From Gemmatimonas sp. (lineage in GTDB: Bacteria > Gemmatimonadota > Gemmatimonadetes > Gemmatimonadales > Gemmatimonadaceae), in NCBI RefSeq assembly GCF_031426495.1, contig NZ_JANPLK010000039.1, forward strand, positions 1-31,731: a stretch of DNA of 31,731 bases, given 5' to 3'. The notes under the pieces are model-generated. The model saw only the letters and a list, made by a program, of their open reading frames with translations, was not told where the DNA came from and did not search any database. The translations under genes and the position numbers were made by a program. Of the stretch, positions 14,789 through 24,549 are shown piece by piece. Every line of letters starts with the position of its first letter. Position 1 is the first letter of the stretch.

Positions 14789-16276
14789 TTACTTGAGCGG
14801 CGCGTAGCGGTATGCGACCGCTTTCGGCGCGTCGAGCTTCACCGAGAAGGTCGTGTTTCCCCCTGCGTCGATCGGTCCGATCGCCACGTCCTTCGTCGCC
14901 ACGACGGCACCGGCCGCATCGAGCAGCTCGAGCTTCATCGTCCACGAGGCAGTCGCGCTGCCTTCGTTGTTGACCGTTCCCTGCACCGAATACGCGTTCC
15001 CTGATTTCTGCGCGAGCGTGATGTCCACCCGCGGATTCGTCTTGGTCTGCTTGTCGAGATAGAACAGCACGGAATCGTTCGCCGTCTTCTTCTTCGCCGC
15101 GTCGGTCTCCGCGCGCGCCTTCAGCTGCCAGAGACCGGCCATGAGGCGATAGCCACGGTCGAAATTGGGATCGACTTCCACGAGACGCGTCACCACCGGC
15201 CCCATGCGCTCCGTGTCCTTCAGCGTGAAGAGCACGTTGGCATAGTTCAGCAGAGCGACCCGGTGATACGGATTCTTCTTGATCCCATTCTCGAACAACT
15301 TCGACGCATCAGCGTCATGACCGGTAGCCGCCGCATTCGACGCCGCCTCGAAGAGCTGGTCGGCGGAGAACTTGTCCGGCGCGCTCAGCATATCGGCGAA
15401 GATCGCCGAGACGGCCGCAGTGTCACCGGACAAGCGTACGGCCCGACCCAGCGCCTGCGCCGCATTGGCGTCACCTGGCGTGTCTTTGAGATACGCTTCG
15501 AGCAGTGCGCGGGCCGTCTTGATCTCGGCGTCCTTCTTCTCACCAGCCGCTTCCGCTTCGGCACGGGTCAAGCTGATGACCGCCAGATTGTACCGACTCT
15601 GCTGCTTGACCCTCGCGTACAACGTGTCGGATCCAGACAACGCGATCACCTTCTCCATCGCGATCATCGCGCTGTCGATCTTGTTCTGCTTCTGGTACAC
15701 CGCCGACAGTACGTTCCACGGACGGGGATCCGTGCCCGACACCTGCAACGACAGATTGGCGAAATACGTGGCCGAGTCGTTCTGCTCCGCAGACATGGCG
15801 GCGATCGCCTTGTTCAGGATTTCTCCGAAGAACTGCGCACGATACGGGCGTACCTTCTCCTTACACTGGGGCAGCATGGACTCAATGGCGGTCGCCGCCG
15901 AATCGAGGCCGAGCAACAGATTCTGGCTCCCCGTCGGATTCTGGGTGAAGCCGACGTCGCCGCGCTTCATGACCAGCGTCGCGTTCTCGCGCTGCAGCCA
16001 CTGTGCATAGGTGCGCAGCAGCATCCACTGCCGACCCGCCTCGTTCTTGATCTTCGACGGGTCGTCGGTGAGTACGCGAATCGAGTTCTGCAGGTGCTTG
16101 GGCACCTCGTCGGCTCGCTTCGCGGCCGCGGCGGCGATCACGTACTGCTTCGCGCCATTCACCTGAAACGGGCTACTGTCGTTGATCTCGCAAGCGCCTT
16201 GCGCGACGGAAGCCATCGGCAATCCCGCGCTGAGCACCGTCGCGCTCACAACCGTCGTCCACATCCGAGCCTTCAT
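14789..16276 (-). CDS. Secreted TPR-repeat protein
   Basis: 495 residues from ATG 16276, preceded by GGAGAG about 6 bases upstream. The N-terminus is a Sec signal peptide (MKARMWTTVVSATVLSAGLP then MASVAQGA), so it is probably periplasmic. There is no lipobox. The body holds TPR-like helical pairs (for example PRPWNVLSAVYQKQNKIDSA, and NPYHRVALLNYANVLFTLKD), and the last 90 residues form a beta-rich domain (YSVQGTVNNEGSATASWTMK, then KLELLDAAG) like FxLYD/DUF3426-type domains. Function is unknown; an envelope scaffold is the likeliest role. The frame opens further upstream but lacks coding character there. Confidence 0.8.
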   Translation of the reverse strand: MKARMWTTVVSATVLSAGLPMASVAQGACEINDSSPFQVNGAKQYVIAAAAAKRADEVPKHLQNSIRVLTDDPSKIKNEAGRQWMLLRTYAQWLQRENATLVMKRGDVGFTQNPTGSQNLLLGLDSAATAIESMLPQCKEKVRPYRAQFFGEILNKAIAAMSAEQNDSATYFANLSLQVSGTDPRPWNVLSAVYQKQNKIDSAMIAMEKVIALSGSDTLYARVKQQSRYNLAVISLTRAEAEAAGEKKDAEIKTARALLEAYLKDTPGDANAAQALGRAVRLSGDTAAVSAIFADMLSAPDKFSADQLFEAASNAAATGHDADASKLFENGIKKNPYHRVALLNYANVLFTLKDTERMGPVVTRLVEVDPNFDRGYRLMAGLWQLKARAETDAAKKKTANDSVLFYLDKQTKTNPRVDITLAQKSGNAYSVQGTVNNEGSATASWTMKLELLDAAGAVVATKDVAIGPIDAGGNTTFSVKLDAPKAVAYRYAPLK

Positions 16277-16328
16277 CACTGCTCTCCTCGTAAGTGCATA
16301 GATAGCTACTACGTCGTTGTACCCCGAC

Positions 16329-16363
16329 GGGCGCACAGGTTCATTCGTACCCTGTGCGCACCC
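16329..16363 (-). terminator. Hairpin between thrC and the TPR gene
   Basis: GGGTGCGCACAGG pairs with CCTGTGCGCCC (one base bulged) around an 11-base loop. It lies 68 bases beyond the thrC stop and upstream of the TPR gene, so it plausibly ends the long lpx-to-thrC transcript. There is no T run. Confidence 0.5.
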
Positions 16364-16430
16364 CTCACCGTCAAGCGCCTCGTCCCAGCGGCGACAGCGT
16401 AGTCGCGCGAAGTATAGGCGCCGAACACCA

Positions 16431-17576
16431 TCATGCGCGGTAGGACGCGCCGCTGCCGGTATTGAACACCACAACCTCGGCATCGGCCGAGAGCGTGCCC
16501 GCCGTCACCGCATCGTGCAGTACGGAGAGCGCACAGCCGCCCTCTGGTGCCGCGTCGATGCCCGTTGCGGTGGCCAACCGCAGCGTCCAGTCGCGGATCG
16601 CCTCCTCGGTCGCCGTGTCGGCGATGCCGTGCGTCTCGCGCAGCACTCGAAGCAAAAGGCGGTCGCCAAGCGGTGACGGAACCCTGAGGCCGCTGGCGTA
16701 CGTCACGGGATCAACCCACGGCGTGGCCCGATCCTCATTGGCCGCGAAGGCCCGAGCAATCGGTGCGCATCCCGCAGCCTGCGCGACCACGTACCGAGGC
16801 TGTTTGGCCCCGTCGGGAAGCCAGCCACCAGCCATGAGCTCGTTGATGGCCTTCCAGATGCCGATCGTCCCTTCCCCGCCGCCGGTCGGGTAGACCAACG
16901 CGTCGGGTAATCGCCAGCCGAGCTGCTCTGCCATTTCGAAACCCATCGTCTTCATACCTTCGACGCGATAGGGCTCTCGAAGCGTGGACACGTTGAAATA
17001 GCCGGATTCGGCGGCGTAGGCGATCGCGAGCTTGCCGGCATCACCGATGTGTCCATCGATCCGCACCAGCGTGGCTCCGAGCGCCTCAATCGTATCGAGA
17101 ATAGGGCGCGGCGTGGTCCGCGGCGCGAACACGCGCACGGGTAAGCCCGCCGCGGCACCGTAGGCGGCAAGGGCCGCACCGGCATTGCCCGCCGTCGGTA
17201 CCACGAGGCCAGGATACCCCTGAGCCTTGGCGCGCGTCACCGCGGCGCTCATGCCGCGGGCCTTAAAGGACACCGTCGGATTCTGTGATTCGTCCTTGAT
17301 CCAGAGGCGGCGGACGCCGGTGGCGGCGGCGAGGGCCGGCGCCTCGATCATGGGCGTCAACCCCTCACCGAGCGACACGGGCACTTCGCCGGCCTCGAGC
17401 GGCATGAACGGCGCGTAGCGCCAGGCGTCCCACCGATCGGCCAATGGCGTCCCCTTCGGTACCGGCGCGTACTGCGCGAAGAGGGGCTGTCCGCACGCAC
17501 CACACACGGAGGCGCGGTCGCGCTCCGCTGCCGTATCGCACGCCGAGCAGCGAAGAGTCCAGGTCGCAGAAGTCAT
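16431..17576 (-). CDS. thrC: Threonine synthase
   Basis: PLP enzyme converting O-phosphohomoserine to threonine. 381 residues. The N-terminus carries two CxxC pairs (Cys10/13 and Cys25/28), a small zinc-ribbon-like unit often found in this family. The PLP Lys is in NPTVSFKARG (Lys105). VPTAGNAGAALAAYG, and VYPTGGGEGTIGIWKA (phosphate loop), complete the fold-type II pattern. Other fold II enzymes are less likely given the zinc-ribbon and overall layout. It overlaps the uvrC stop by four bases (ATGA). Confidence 0.87.
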   Translation of the reverse strand: MTSATWTLRCSACDTAAERDRASVCGACGQPLFAQYAPVPKGTPLADRWDAWRYAPFMPLEAGEVPVSLGEGLTPMIEAPALAAATGVRRLWIKDESQNPTVSFKARGMSAAVTRAKAQGYPGLVVPTAGNAGAALAAYGAAAGLPVRVFAPRTTPRPILDTIEALGATLVRIDGHIGDAGKLAIAYAAESGYFNVSTLREPYRVEGMKTMGFEMAEQLGWRLPDALVYPTGGGEGTIGIWKAINELMAGGWLPDGAKQPRYVVAQAAGCAPIARAFAANEDRATPWVDPVTYASGLRVPSPLGDRLLLRVLRETHGIADTATEEAIRDWTLRLATATGIDAAPEGGCALSVLHDAVTAGTLSADAEVVVFNTGSGASYRA

Positions 17577-19528
17577 TCGAGGGTCGAGTCGGGAGGAACG
17601 TCAGAAGTCGGATCGATGGCAATATCCGACGGAGTTTCACGGGAGGGAACGCCCAGCGCCGAAAGCAGCCGTGCTGCAGAGCCGGAGCCGAAGCCCGGTA
17701 CGGCCGCGATCTGCTCGATCGTGGCCTCGCGAACCCCCTGCACGCTGCCGAAGGCCGTGAGGAGGGCCCGGCGCTTCGTGGGACCGACGCCGGGAATCTT
17801 CAACAGCTCCGACGTGATCGTACGCGCTGCGCGCTTCTGTCGCTGAAACGTGACGGCAAAACGGTGGGCTTCATCGCGGGCCTGCTGCAGCATGCGTAAC
17901 GCCGGCGAGCGACGCGGCAGGCGCACGGGATCGCTGCGGCCGGGCAGAAAGATCTCTTCGTCGCGCTTGGCGAGACTGATCAACCCAATCGAGGTGATCC
18001 CCAGTGCATCGAGCGCCGCGCGCGCGGCACCGAGCTGTCCCTTGCCGCCGTCGATCACTGCCAGATCGGGAAGCGCCAACTCCTCGGTCACGCGACGCGT
18101 GAAGTAGCGCGTGACAACTTCATGCATCGACTTGAAGTCGTCGTTGCCTTCGAAGATCGCGATCTTGAACTTGCGATACTCGGCACGCTTCGGTCGGCCG
18201 TTCTCGAACCAGACTGCGCTCGCCACGACATCCGTGCCCTGGGCGTGTGAAATATCGAAACAGATGAGCGATCGCGGCAGGCGTGGCAGTCCCAGCTCTC
18301 GCTGCAGCTCGTACACGGGATCGACCGCGCGTTCATCCGCCTCAAGCGCGGCGAGCTTGAATTCTTCGAGCAGGTGCTGCGCGTTCTTGTCGGCGAGGTC
18401 GACAAGCGCGCGACGTGGTCCGCGCTGCGGGATTCGGATCTTGGTTCCATCGAGCGAAGACTCGAGGGGCTCGCGATCCTCGAAATCGAACGGCACCAGC
18501 AGATCCGCCGCGCGGGCCTCCGCCGTGCGATACCATTGGGCGAGGCAGGCGCCGAGAACGGCACCATCCTCCTCGTCTTCCGCGTGCTCCACCAGACGGT
18601 GGTCACGCGCCAGCAACTTGCCACCGCGAATGCGCATGATCACGACGCAGGCGTCCTCACCGTCGCGCGCATAGCCGACCACGTCGCGGTCGCCACCTTC
18701 GACTTCGAGCACGACCGTCGGCTCCTCCATCTTCTCGAGATGGCGCAGCGCGTCGCGCAGCTCGCCGGCGCGCTCGAAGTCGAGTCGCTCAGACGCGTCC
18801 ATCATTCGCTCGCGGACGTGGCGCACGACGTCACTCGTGCGGCCGTCAAGAAACCAGACGACCTCGTTGATCATTGCACGATAGTCATCCGTGGACTGAT
18901 AACCGACGCACGGTGCCTGGCAGCGCTTGATGAAATAGTCGAGACACGGGCGTTCCGGCGCTTCCTTCGGCAAGTTGTAGTGACAGGACCGCACCGTGAA
19001 GATCCGCTTGACGACGTTCAGCGCGCGACGCATGGAGCCGACGTCCGTGTACGGTCCGAAGTACCGGGCCCCGTCGTCCTGCAGCCGTCGCGTTACGATG
19101 ACGCGCGGAAACGGCTCCTGCACGGTGACCTTGATGTACGGATACGACTTGTCGTCGCGGAGCGCGATGTTGAAACGCGGATGATACTCCTTGATAAGCG
19201 TCGCTTCGAGAATCAACGCGTGTGCTTCACTCGGCACGACGATCGTATCGAGCGCCCGCACCTTGCGCATCAATCCGCGCGTCTTCGGACTGCTCAAGTG
19301 ATCCTGCGCCCAATAGCTCTTCACGCGGGAGCGCAGACGCTTCGCCTTCCCGACGTACAGCACCTGCCCCTCGGCATCCTTCCACAGATACACCCCCGGC
19401 GACTCGGGCAGATGCGGCAGCTTCTGCGCGACGCTGGCCGGCATACCGCGCGCGATGGCGGCGCTGGTCCAGTCATCCTCCGGCACCAACAGCGCATCGC
19501 TGAGCCGCTGATCGTGGTCGGCGCTCAT
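17573..19528 (-). CDS. uvrC: Excinuclease ABC subunit UvrC
   Basis: Makes both incisions in nucleotide excision repair with UvrA and UvrB. 651 residues from ATG 19528, which overlaps the murJ stop (ATGA). The GIY-YIG nuclease is N-terminal (SPGVYLWKDAEGQVLYVGKA). A UVR motif for UvrB contact lies near ASERLDFERAGELRDALRHL. The RNase H-like 5' nuclease shows ICFDISHAQGTDVVAS and LAVIDGGKGQLGAA, and two C-terminal HhH motifs end it (KIPGVGPTKRRALL, then AAVPGFGSGSAARL). All domains are present. The upstream open frame (to 19750) is a shadow inside murJ. Confidence 0.97.
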   Translation of the reverse strand: MSADHDQRLSDALLVPEDDWTSAAIARGMPASVAQKLPHLPESPGVYLWKDAEGQVLYVGKAKRLRSRVKSYWAQDHLSSPKTRGLMRKVRALDTIVVPSEAHALILEATLIKEYHPRFNIALRDDKSYPYIKVTVQEPFPRVIVTRRLQDDGARYFGPYTDVGSMRRALNVVKRIFTVRSCHYNLPKEAPERPCLDYFIKRCQAPCVGYQSTDDYRAMINEVVWFLDGRTSDVVRHVRERMMDASERLDFERAGELRDALRHLEKMEEPTVVLEVEGGDRDVVGYARDGEDACVVIMRIRGGKLLARDHRLVEHAEDEEDGAVLGACLAQWYRTAEARAADLLVPFDFEDREPLESSLDGTKIRIPQRGPRRALVDLADKNAQHLLEEFKLAALEADERAVDPVYELQRELGLPRLPRSLICFDISHAQGTDVVASAVWFENGRPKRAEYRKFKIAIFEGNDDFKSMHEVVTRYFTRRVTEELALPDLAVIDGGKGQLGAARAALDALGITSIGLISLAKRDEEIFLPGRSDPVRLPRRSPALRMLQQARDEAHRFAVTFQRQKRAARTITSELLKIPGVGPTKRRALLTAFGSVQGVREATIEQIAAVPGFGSGSAARLLSALGVPSRETPSDIAIDPTSDVPPDSTLE

Positions 19529-21099
19529 TTGCCGACCGTCCGCACGGGGCGGCGAAGCCACCGTGCTGCCTCGGCGGAACCCATCACCCACGCCACCAAG
19601 AGGTACGTGACACCGAAACCGGCGAGCACTGGAATGCCAACCAGCCGCGGATGCGCGGTGGGGAGCCAGCGAACCTGCGCATATCGCAGCACAGAACCCA
19701 CGACGGCAGCAGCCAACGCCGCTAGCACAATGCGGAGTGTACCACGCCACATGCTCGCCGTGTACAACGCACCGAGGCGACGGTGCAGCCCGCGCGCAAG
19801 CATGACCAAGTTCACGTACGACCCAACGGCCGACCCGAGCGCGATACCGGCGGCCGCGACAGAGTAGGATCGCAACGGCACCGCAACGCCGACCGATACG
19901 ATCACAGAAACCACGATACTCGTAAGAGAGGCGCGAAGTGGCGTTCGATAGTCTTGCAGAGCATAGTACGCTGACCCGAGCAGTTTGACCGAGCCGAAGC
20001 TCACGAGCCCGATGGAGTACGCCGCGAGGACCCAGTGCACCGACGTCTGCTCATCGAGACCAAATCGACCAGCACGATAGAGGATGCCGACGCAGTAATC
20101 GCCCAGCACGATGAAGGCGACGGCACTCGGGATGATGTAGAAAAGAATGCGCTGCCAGCCACTTCGCACTTTCTCCAACAGCGCATCCATAGCCATCGCA
20201 CCGGAATCACGCGACAAATCGGGGAGCGCGGCAGCCGCGACTGAAACACCGAAAAGCGACACCGGCAACAGGGCCAGCGTGTTGGCGTACCCTAAGCTTG
20301 CGACTGCACCCGATGGCAGAAACGACGCGATGTACAGATCGACAAAAGATGAGATCTGAACGACTCCGAGTGCGGTAACCACGGGCAGTACGTTACGGAG
20401 CATCGGCATGACGCCTTCCGCCGCCCGGTCGAGCGTGGGACGAAGCGGGCCCGCCAGTCGAACGACTTCGGGAGCCTGGGCCGCGATCTGCAAGAGCGCA
20501 CCGCCAAGTGTGGCCCACGCCAGCCAATACGAGAGCGTGGCCGTATCGGGGGCGCGCGGTCCGCCGATGAGGAGTAATGCGATCTGGGCGAGCGACCAGA
20601 TCGCCGCACTGGCGTAAGACCAGAAGAATCGTCGGTGCGAGTTCTGAATGCCGAGACACCAACCGCTGAGCACCATCAAGCCGGTCATGGGAAACATCAC
20701 GCGGGTGAGCCGCGTGGTCAGCTCTCGTGTCGCCTCGTCGAAGCCGGCGGCCAGCAGGCTTGTCAGAATGGGCGCTGCCACGATGCCGAGCAGTGTCAGG
20801 ATCGACGTCGCAACGAGCAGTAGGCCGAGCACCGCATTCGACAGCGCGCGCGCGGCGCGCGGATCCTCGCGCGACAGCAACCGACTGTAAATCGGGACAA
20901 AGGCCGCCGACAACGTGCCTTCGCCTAGCAAGTTCCGCACGGCATTGGGAATCTTGAACGCAGCTCCGTATGCGTCGGCAGCCGGTCCCGCGCCGAAGTA
21001 GTACGCAAACGCCGTCTGTCGCAGGAGCCCGACCACGCGACTGATGAGGATGCCCGCACCAACGACGAACGCGGAGCGTCCGCCCCCGGCCTCACTCAT
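19525..21099 (-). CDS. murJ: Lipid II flippase MurJ
   Basis: Flips the peptidoglycan precursor lipid II across the inner membrane. 524 residues with about 14 hydrophobic segments, as in the MOP superfamily. The N-terminus GILISRVVGLLRQTAFAYYF, then DAYGAAFKIPNAVRNLLGEG and LSAAFVPIYS are MurJ hallmarks, including conserved charged residues that line the cavity. The start ATG 21099 overlaps the bshC stop by four bases. Confidence 0.96.
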   Translation of the reverse strand: MSEAGGGRSAFVVGAGILISRVVGLLRQTAFAYYFGAGPAADAYGAAFKIPNAVRNLLGEGTLSAAFVPIYSRLLSREDPRAARALSNAVLGLLLVATSILTLLGIVAAPILTSLLAAGFDEATRELTTRLTRVMFPMTGLMVLSGWCLGIQNSHRRFFWSYASAAIWSLAQIALLLIGGPRAPDTATLSYWLAWATLGGALLQIAAQAPEVVRLAGPLRPTLDRAAEGVMPMLRNVLPVVTALGVVQISSFVDLYIASFLPSGAVASLGYANTLALLPVSLFGVSVAAAALPDLSRDSGAMAMDALLEKVRSGWQRILFYIIPSAVAFIVLGDYCVGILYRAGRFGLDEQTSVHWVLAAYSIGLVSFGSVKLLGSAYYALQDYRTPLRASLTSIVVSVIVSVGVAVPLRSYSVAAAGIALGSAVGSYVNLVMLARGLHRRLGALYTASMWRGTLRIVLAALAAAVVGSVLRYAQVRWLPTAHPRLVGIPVLAGFGVTYLLVAWVMGSAEAARWLRRPVRTVGK

Positions 21100-22712
21100 G
21101 AGGCGGCGCGCGTTCCATGCACGAGCGACTGCGCGTGCGATTGCGACGCGTCGCGGAGGCGGAGCAAGAGCCCGACGCCGAATCGCGCGAGATACGGCAG
21201 CAAGTTGAGCACGCGCTCCGGTGACTTCCCCATGGGACGCAGCGAGGCGCGCACGTAGGCGAGCTCGCGCATCGCGTCGACTTCGTTCCGCTTCACGCCG
21301 CCTAGCACACGGTGCTCGAACTTATCGATTCGGTGCGTGAGGTCGCGCGACAATCCGGCGATCACGTCGTGGTTGACCGGCGAACCGGCACCGTCGACAC
21401 TGTCGCGCAGCGCACGGAGCTGCGCATCGATCGCCACACGCAGGCGCTCGAGCGTGTCGCTGATCCCGTCGTCGAGCAGGCGCTGGGCAACCTGCTGTTC
21501 GGCGGCGTGCGGGTCGCGAAGCATGGCCTCCGACAGACCAAGGCGATCAAGCGCGCGATAGGCATCGCCGTCGATCACCTCTCCGGCCCAGCGCGGAGAC
21601 GCCACCGGCGCCGGTGCGCCGAGCGCCGACGCGATCGGTGAGACCTGCGCGAAATACGCCAGCTCACCGGGCCCCGCGAGATACGTCAGCGTCGGCAGCA
21701 GCGAGCGCTCCAGCACTGGACGTAAGAGCACGTTCGCGCCGAGCGTGCCGGGTTCTGCTTCACGGGCAACGGTGGCAGCCTCTGCGACGGGCACGCGCAC
21801 CCGCACGCGTTGCACGCCTTCGCCGATCGAAACCAAGCCGGTGTGAAATACCAGGGACAGGCCGTCGATGACATCGACTTGCGGCGCATAGCCAGCGCTC
21901 TCGATCGCCTGCGTGCGGGCTGACAACGATTCTGAAACCGCCGCGGCTGCCGTGAGCGCATGGCGCAGGAAGCGATCCGACGCGACGCGGAAGGCGGGAT
22001 GCGACGCATCGAGTACCGCTATGCCGAGCGGTTCGAGCAGCGACCGGAGCAATTGCACGTACGCGGCGCCGACGGTGGCATGCGGCACATACGCCGCATC
22101 GACGGCATCGAGCACGCTCGCCTGCGCGGCCGATCCGCACGCCGTGGTGAGCGCGGCTCTGGCAGCGCTCAGGTCACCGAGCGGCACGTCGGCCATGGCG
22201 ACGCCTTCCGTCGGTTGCCCGGAAAGGGACAGTGACTGAAGACCGCGCGCCGTCGCGACGTGCGTGACGGCAGCTTCCATCCAATCGGCGTCATCGGTGG
22301 CTGCCCAGAACACGGGCGCCACAGGCATATCGATGGCTGCCGAAAGTTCGTCCGCCAACGACAGCGCACTGAGCGCTTTGCTCCAGGTGTACGCCGGCCC
22401 GCCGAACAGGCCGGGCTGCTGCCCCGTCGTGACGACCACGCCGCGAGCGGCCGCCTGTGCCAAGCGATCGGCAGCGGCCCCCGTGGCCGCGAAGGCCGGG
22501 GCCAGCGTCGTGAGCCAGTCGTAACCATCCAATGAGGCACGCACCTGCAATGCATGTGCGCGCCACGCGGCCGGGGAGTTGGGCCGTTGGGAATACCACT
22601 CCGCCCCGACGTCGCCGCGCTGCACCGCTTGAGAAAGCGTGCTGCCGCCCAGCTGGGCCGTGCGTACGATCACGCCGTCTACCGACATCGGAACTGGTTC
22701 ACGGACAGTCAC
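21096..22712 (-). CDS. bshC: Bacillithiol biosynthesis cysteine-adding enzyme BshC
   Basis: Adds cysteine to glucosaminyl-malate, the last step of bacillithiol synthesis. 538 residues, as in the family. The signature is VVVTTGQQPGLFGGPAYTWS then KALSALSLA (residues about 91-117), followed by APVFWAATDDADWMEA. The C-terminal helical region ends near NLLPYLARFG. The start is GTG 22712 with AGAGGG upstream; ATG 22688 is an alternative. No bshA or bshB is visible in this window, so the rest of the pathway must be elsewhere. Confidence 0.92.
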   Translation of the reverse strand: MTVREPVPMSVDGVIVRTAQLGGSTLSQAVQRGDVGAEWYSQRPNSPAAWRAHALQVRASLDGYDWLTTLAPAFAATGAAADRLAQAAARGVVVTTGQQPGLFGGPAYTWSKALSALSLADELSAAIDMPVAPVFWAATDDADWMEAAVTHVATARGLQSLSLSGQPTEGVAMADVPLGDLSAARAALTTACGSAAQASVLDAVDAAYVPHATVGAAYVQLLRSLLEPLGIAVLDASHPAFRVASDRFLRHALTAAAAVSESLSARTQAIESAGYAPQVDVIDGLSLVFHTGLVSIGEGVQRVRVRVPVAEAATVAREAEPGTLGANVLLRPVLERSLLPTLTYLAGPGELAYFAQVSPIASALGAPAPVASPRWAGEVIDGDAYRALDRLGLSEAMLRDPHAAEQQVAQRLLDDGISDTLERLRVAIDAQLRALRDSVDGAGSPVNHDVIAGLSRDLTHRIDKFEHRVLGGVKRNEVDAMRELAYVRASLRPMGKSPERVLNLLPYLARFGVGLLLRLRDASQSHAQSLVHGTRAAS

Positions 22713-22721
22713 GCCCTCTGC

Positions 22722-23186
22722 TCACTTGTGGTACGGTTCGCCTCGAATAATGGTGCCCGCCCGGTACAATTGCTCCGAGAGCACCAGCCGCGCTACCTCA
22801 TGCGGCAACGTCCACGGGGCGAGCGATAATCGGCGGGCCGCACGGCTGCGGACGGACTCGCCGAGACCATGCGCCCCGCCAATCACGAAAGCCACGCTAC
22901 GCGCCTGCTCCCGCTGCTCCTGCAGCCAGCCAGCGAATCGGGTGGAGTCCATCGATTCTCCGCCCGGATCGCACGCGATGATCTGCGCATCGCCCGAGAT
23001 GCGCTCGGAGAGACGCTGGGCCTCGCGATCCATCACCAGCGCCGGCGTGAGTCCGCGTCCTGATTCTTCCTTGACCTCGATCACGTCGAGCGGCCAGTAG
23101 CGCGCCGCTCGAGTCTCATAGTCCCGAATGGCATCGGCCAGCCCCGCATGGCGGGGCCGGCCGATTACCAGCAGCGAGATCCGCAT
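22722..23186 (-). CDS. rlmH: 23S rRNA pseudouridine-1915 N3-methyltransferase RlmH
   Basis: SPOUT methyltransferase acting on Psi1915 in helix 69 of 23S rRNA. 154 residues, the standard length. The SAM-binding trefoil-knot signature is VAFVIGGAHGLGESVR, and the C-terminus LSLAPWTLPHEVARLVLSEQ followed by LYRAGTIIRGEPYHK is nearly invariant in the family. It is separated by 9 bases from bshC and 28 bases from the dehydrogenase gene. Confidence 0.97.
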   Translation of the reverse strand: MRISLLVIGRPRHAGLADAIRDYETRAARYWPLDVIEVKEESGRGLTPALVMDREAQRLSERISGDAQIIACDPGGESMDSTRFAGWLQEQREQARSVAFVIGGAHGLGESVRSRAARRLSLAPWTLPHEVARLVLSEQLYRAGTIIRGEPYHK

Positions 23187-23214
23187 GACTCCGGATCCGA
23201 CGCCGCGTCAACAA

Positions 23215-24525
23215 TCACGCGTAGATGCCGCGCAGACGATGCACGGTGGCCACCCGACTGATCGACAGCATGTACGCGGCCGTCCGCATGTTTACGCGAT
23301 GCTGCTTCGAAAGCGAAAGTACGTCCTGGAAGCTGCGCGTCATGATGCCGCCAAGTCGTTCGTTGACGTCGGCCTCCGACCAGAAGTAGCCCATGCGATC
23401 CTGCACCCACTCGAAGTACGACACCGTCACGCCGCCCGCATTGGCCAGAATGTCCGGAATCACGAAGATGCCCTTCTCATCGAGGATCGGATCGGCGGCG
23501 GCGGTAGTCGGACCGTTGGCGCCTTCGCAGATCACCTTGGCGCGGATACGGGCCGCATTCTTCGTGGTGATGACGTTCTCGAGCGCGGCCGGAACCAGAA
23601 CGTCCACGTCGAGCGTCAGCAGCGTGTCGGCGTCGATCATCTCGGCGCCCGCGAAGCCCTCAAGCGAGCGATGCTTCTGCACATATGCAATCGCGGCATC
23701 GACATCGATGCCCTTTGCGTTGTAGAACGATCCGGCCCGATCGCCGATGCCCACGATCTTGCAGCCCTCGGCGGCCATCAATTTGGCCGCCGTCGAGCCG
23801 ACATTGCCGAAGCCCTGAACGGCGACCGTCGCTCCCTTCATGGAGAGTCCAAGGTGGTCAAGCGCTTCGCGCGTTACGAGCATGCAGCCACGACCCGTGG
23901 CTTCACGGCGACCATGCGAGCCGCCCATCTCGATCGGCTTCCCAGTGACGACGGCGTTCTCGGTGCGACCCACATGCATCGAGTAGGTGTCCATGACCCA
24001 GGCCATCACCCGCTCGTTCGTATTGACATCCGGTGCCGGCACGTCGGTGTCGGGTCCAAGCAGGGAAATGATGCCCTTGGTGTAGCGGCGCGTCACACGC
24101 TCGAGTTCACCGACGCTCATCGTGAGCGGATCACAGATCACGCCGCCCTTTGCGCCGCCGAATGGCAGGTTCACCACGGCACATTTCCACGTCATCCACG
24201 CCGCAAGCGCCTTTACTTCTTCGAGCGTCACCTTCATGTCGAAGCGGATGCCGCCCTTCGCCGGACCACGCGACGTGTTGTACAACACGCGGTAGCCCGT
24301 GAACACCTCCACGTCCCCGTTGTCGAGCTGCACGGGTACCGAAACGATCAGCTGCTTTTCAGGGTTGCGCAAAATCTTGTAGATGCCGGGCTCGAGATCG
24401 AGCAGCTCGGCGGCACGGTCGAAGCGAGACATCATCGCTTCGAACGGATTTTCTTCGTTCAGGAACCTGTCCTTGTCCGGGCGGACGATACTGTCCGTCG
24501 GCAGGCGGAGGAGGTCGATAGCCAT
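23215..24525 (-). CDS. Glu/Leu/Phe/Val dehydrogenase, probably glutamate dehydrogenase
   Basis: Oxidative deamination of an amino acid, most likely glutamate, to its 2-oxo acid. 436 residues, hexameric-GDH size. GPAKGGIRF (Lys90), MTWKCAVVNLPFGGAKGGV (Lys114 and Lys126) form the substrate and catalytic region, and TVAVQGFGNVGSTAAKLM is the dinucleotide-binding turn. The ASP of family members that recognises the gamma-carboxylate was not checked, so leucine or other specificity remains possible. It sits between lpxK and rlmH, an unexpected place for a nitrogen-metabolism gene. Confidence 0.92.
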   Translation of the reverse strand: MAIDLLRLPTDSIVRPDKDRFLNEENPFEAMMSRFDRAAELLDLEPGIYKILRNPEKQLIVSVPVQLDNGDVEVFTGYRVLYNTSRGPAKGGIRFDMKVTLEEVKALAAWMTWKCAVVNLPFGGAKGGVICDPLTMSVGELERVTRRYTKGIISLLGPDTDVPAPDVNTNERVMAWVMDTYSMHVGRTENAVVTGKPIEMGGSHGRREATGRGCMLVTREALDHLGLSMKGATVAVQGFGNVGSTAAKLMAAEGCKIVGIGDRAGSFYNAKGIDVDAAIAYVQKHRSLEGFAGAEMIDADTLLTLDVDVLVPAALENVITTKNAARIRAKVICEGANGPTTAAADPILDEKGIFVIPDILANAGGVTVSYFEWVQDRMGYFWSEADVNERLGGIMTRSFQDVLSLSKQHRVNMRTAAYMLSISRVATVHRLRGIYA

Positions 24526-24549
24526 TTCGCCAGGTATTTTAGGCCGGAC

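Noticed and set aside
16344..16374. Promoter for the TPR gene (TTGACG with TACGAA)
   Set aside because: The spacer is 19 bases, the -10 matches poorly, and the sequence lies within the hairpin at 16329-16363.
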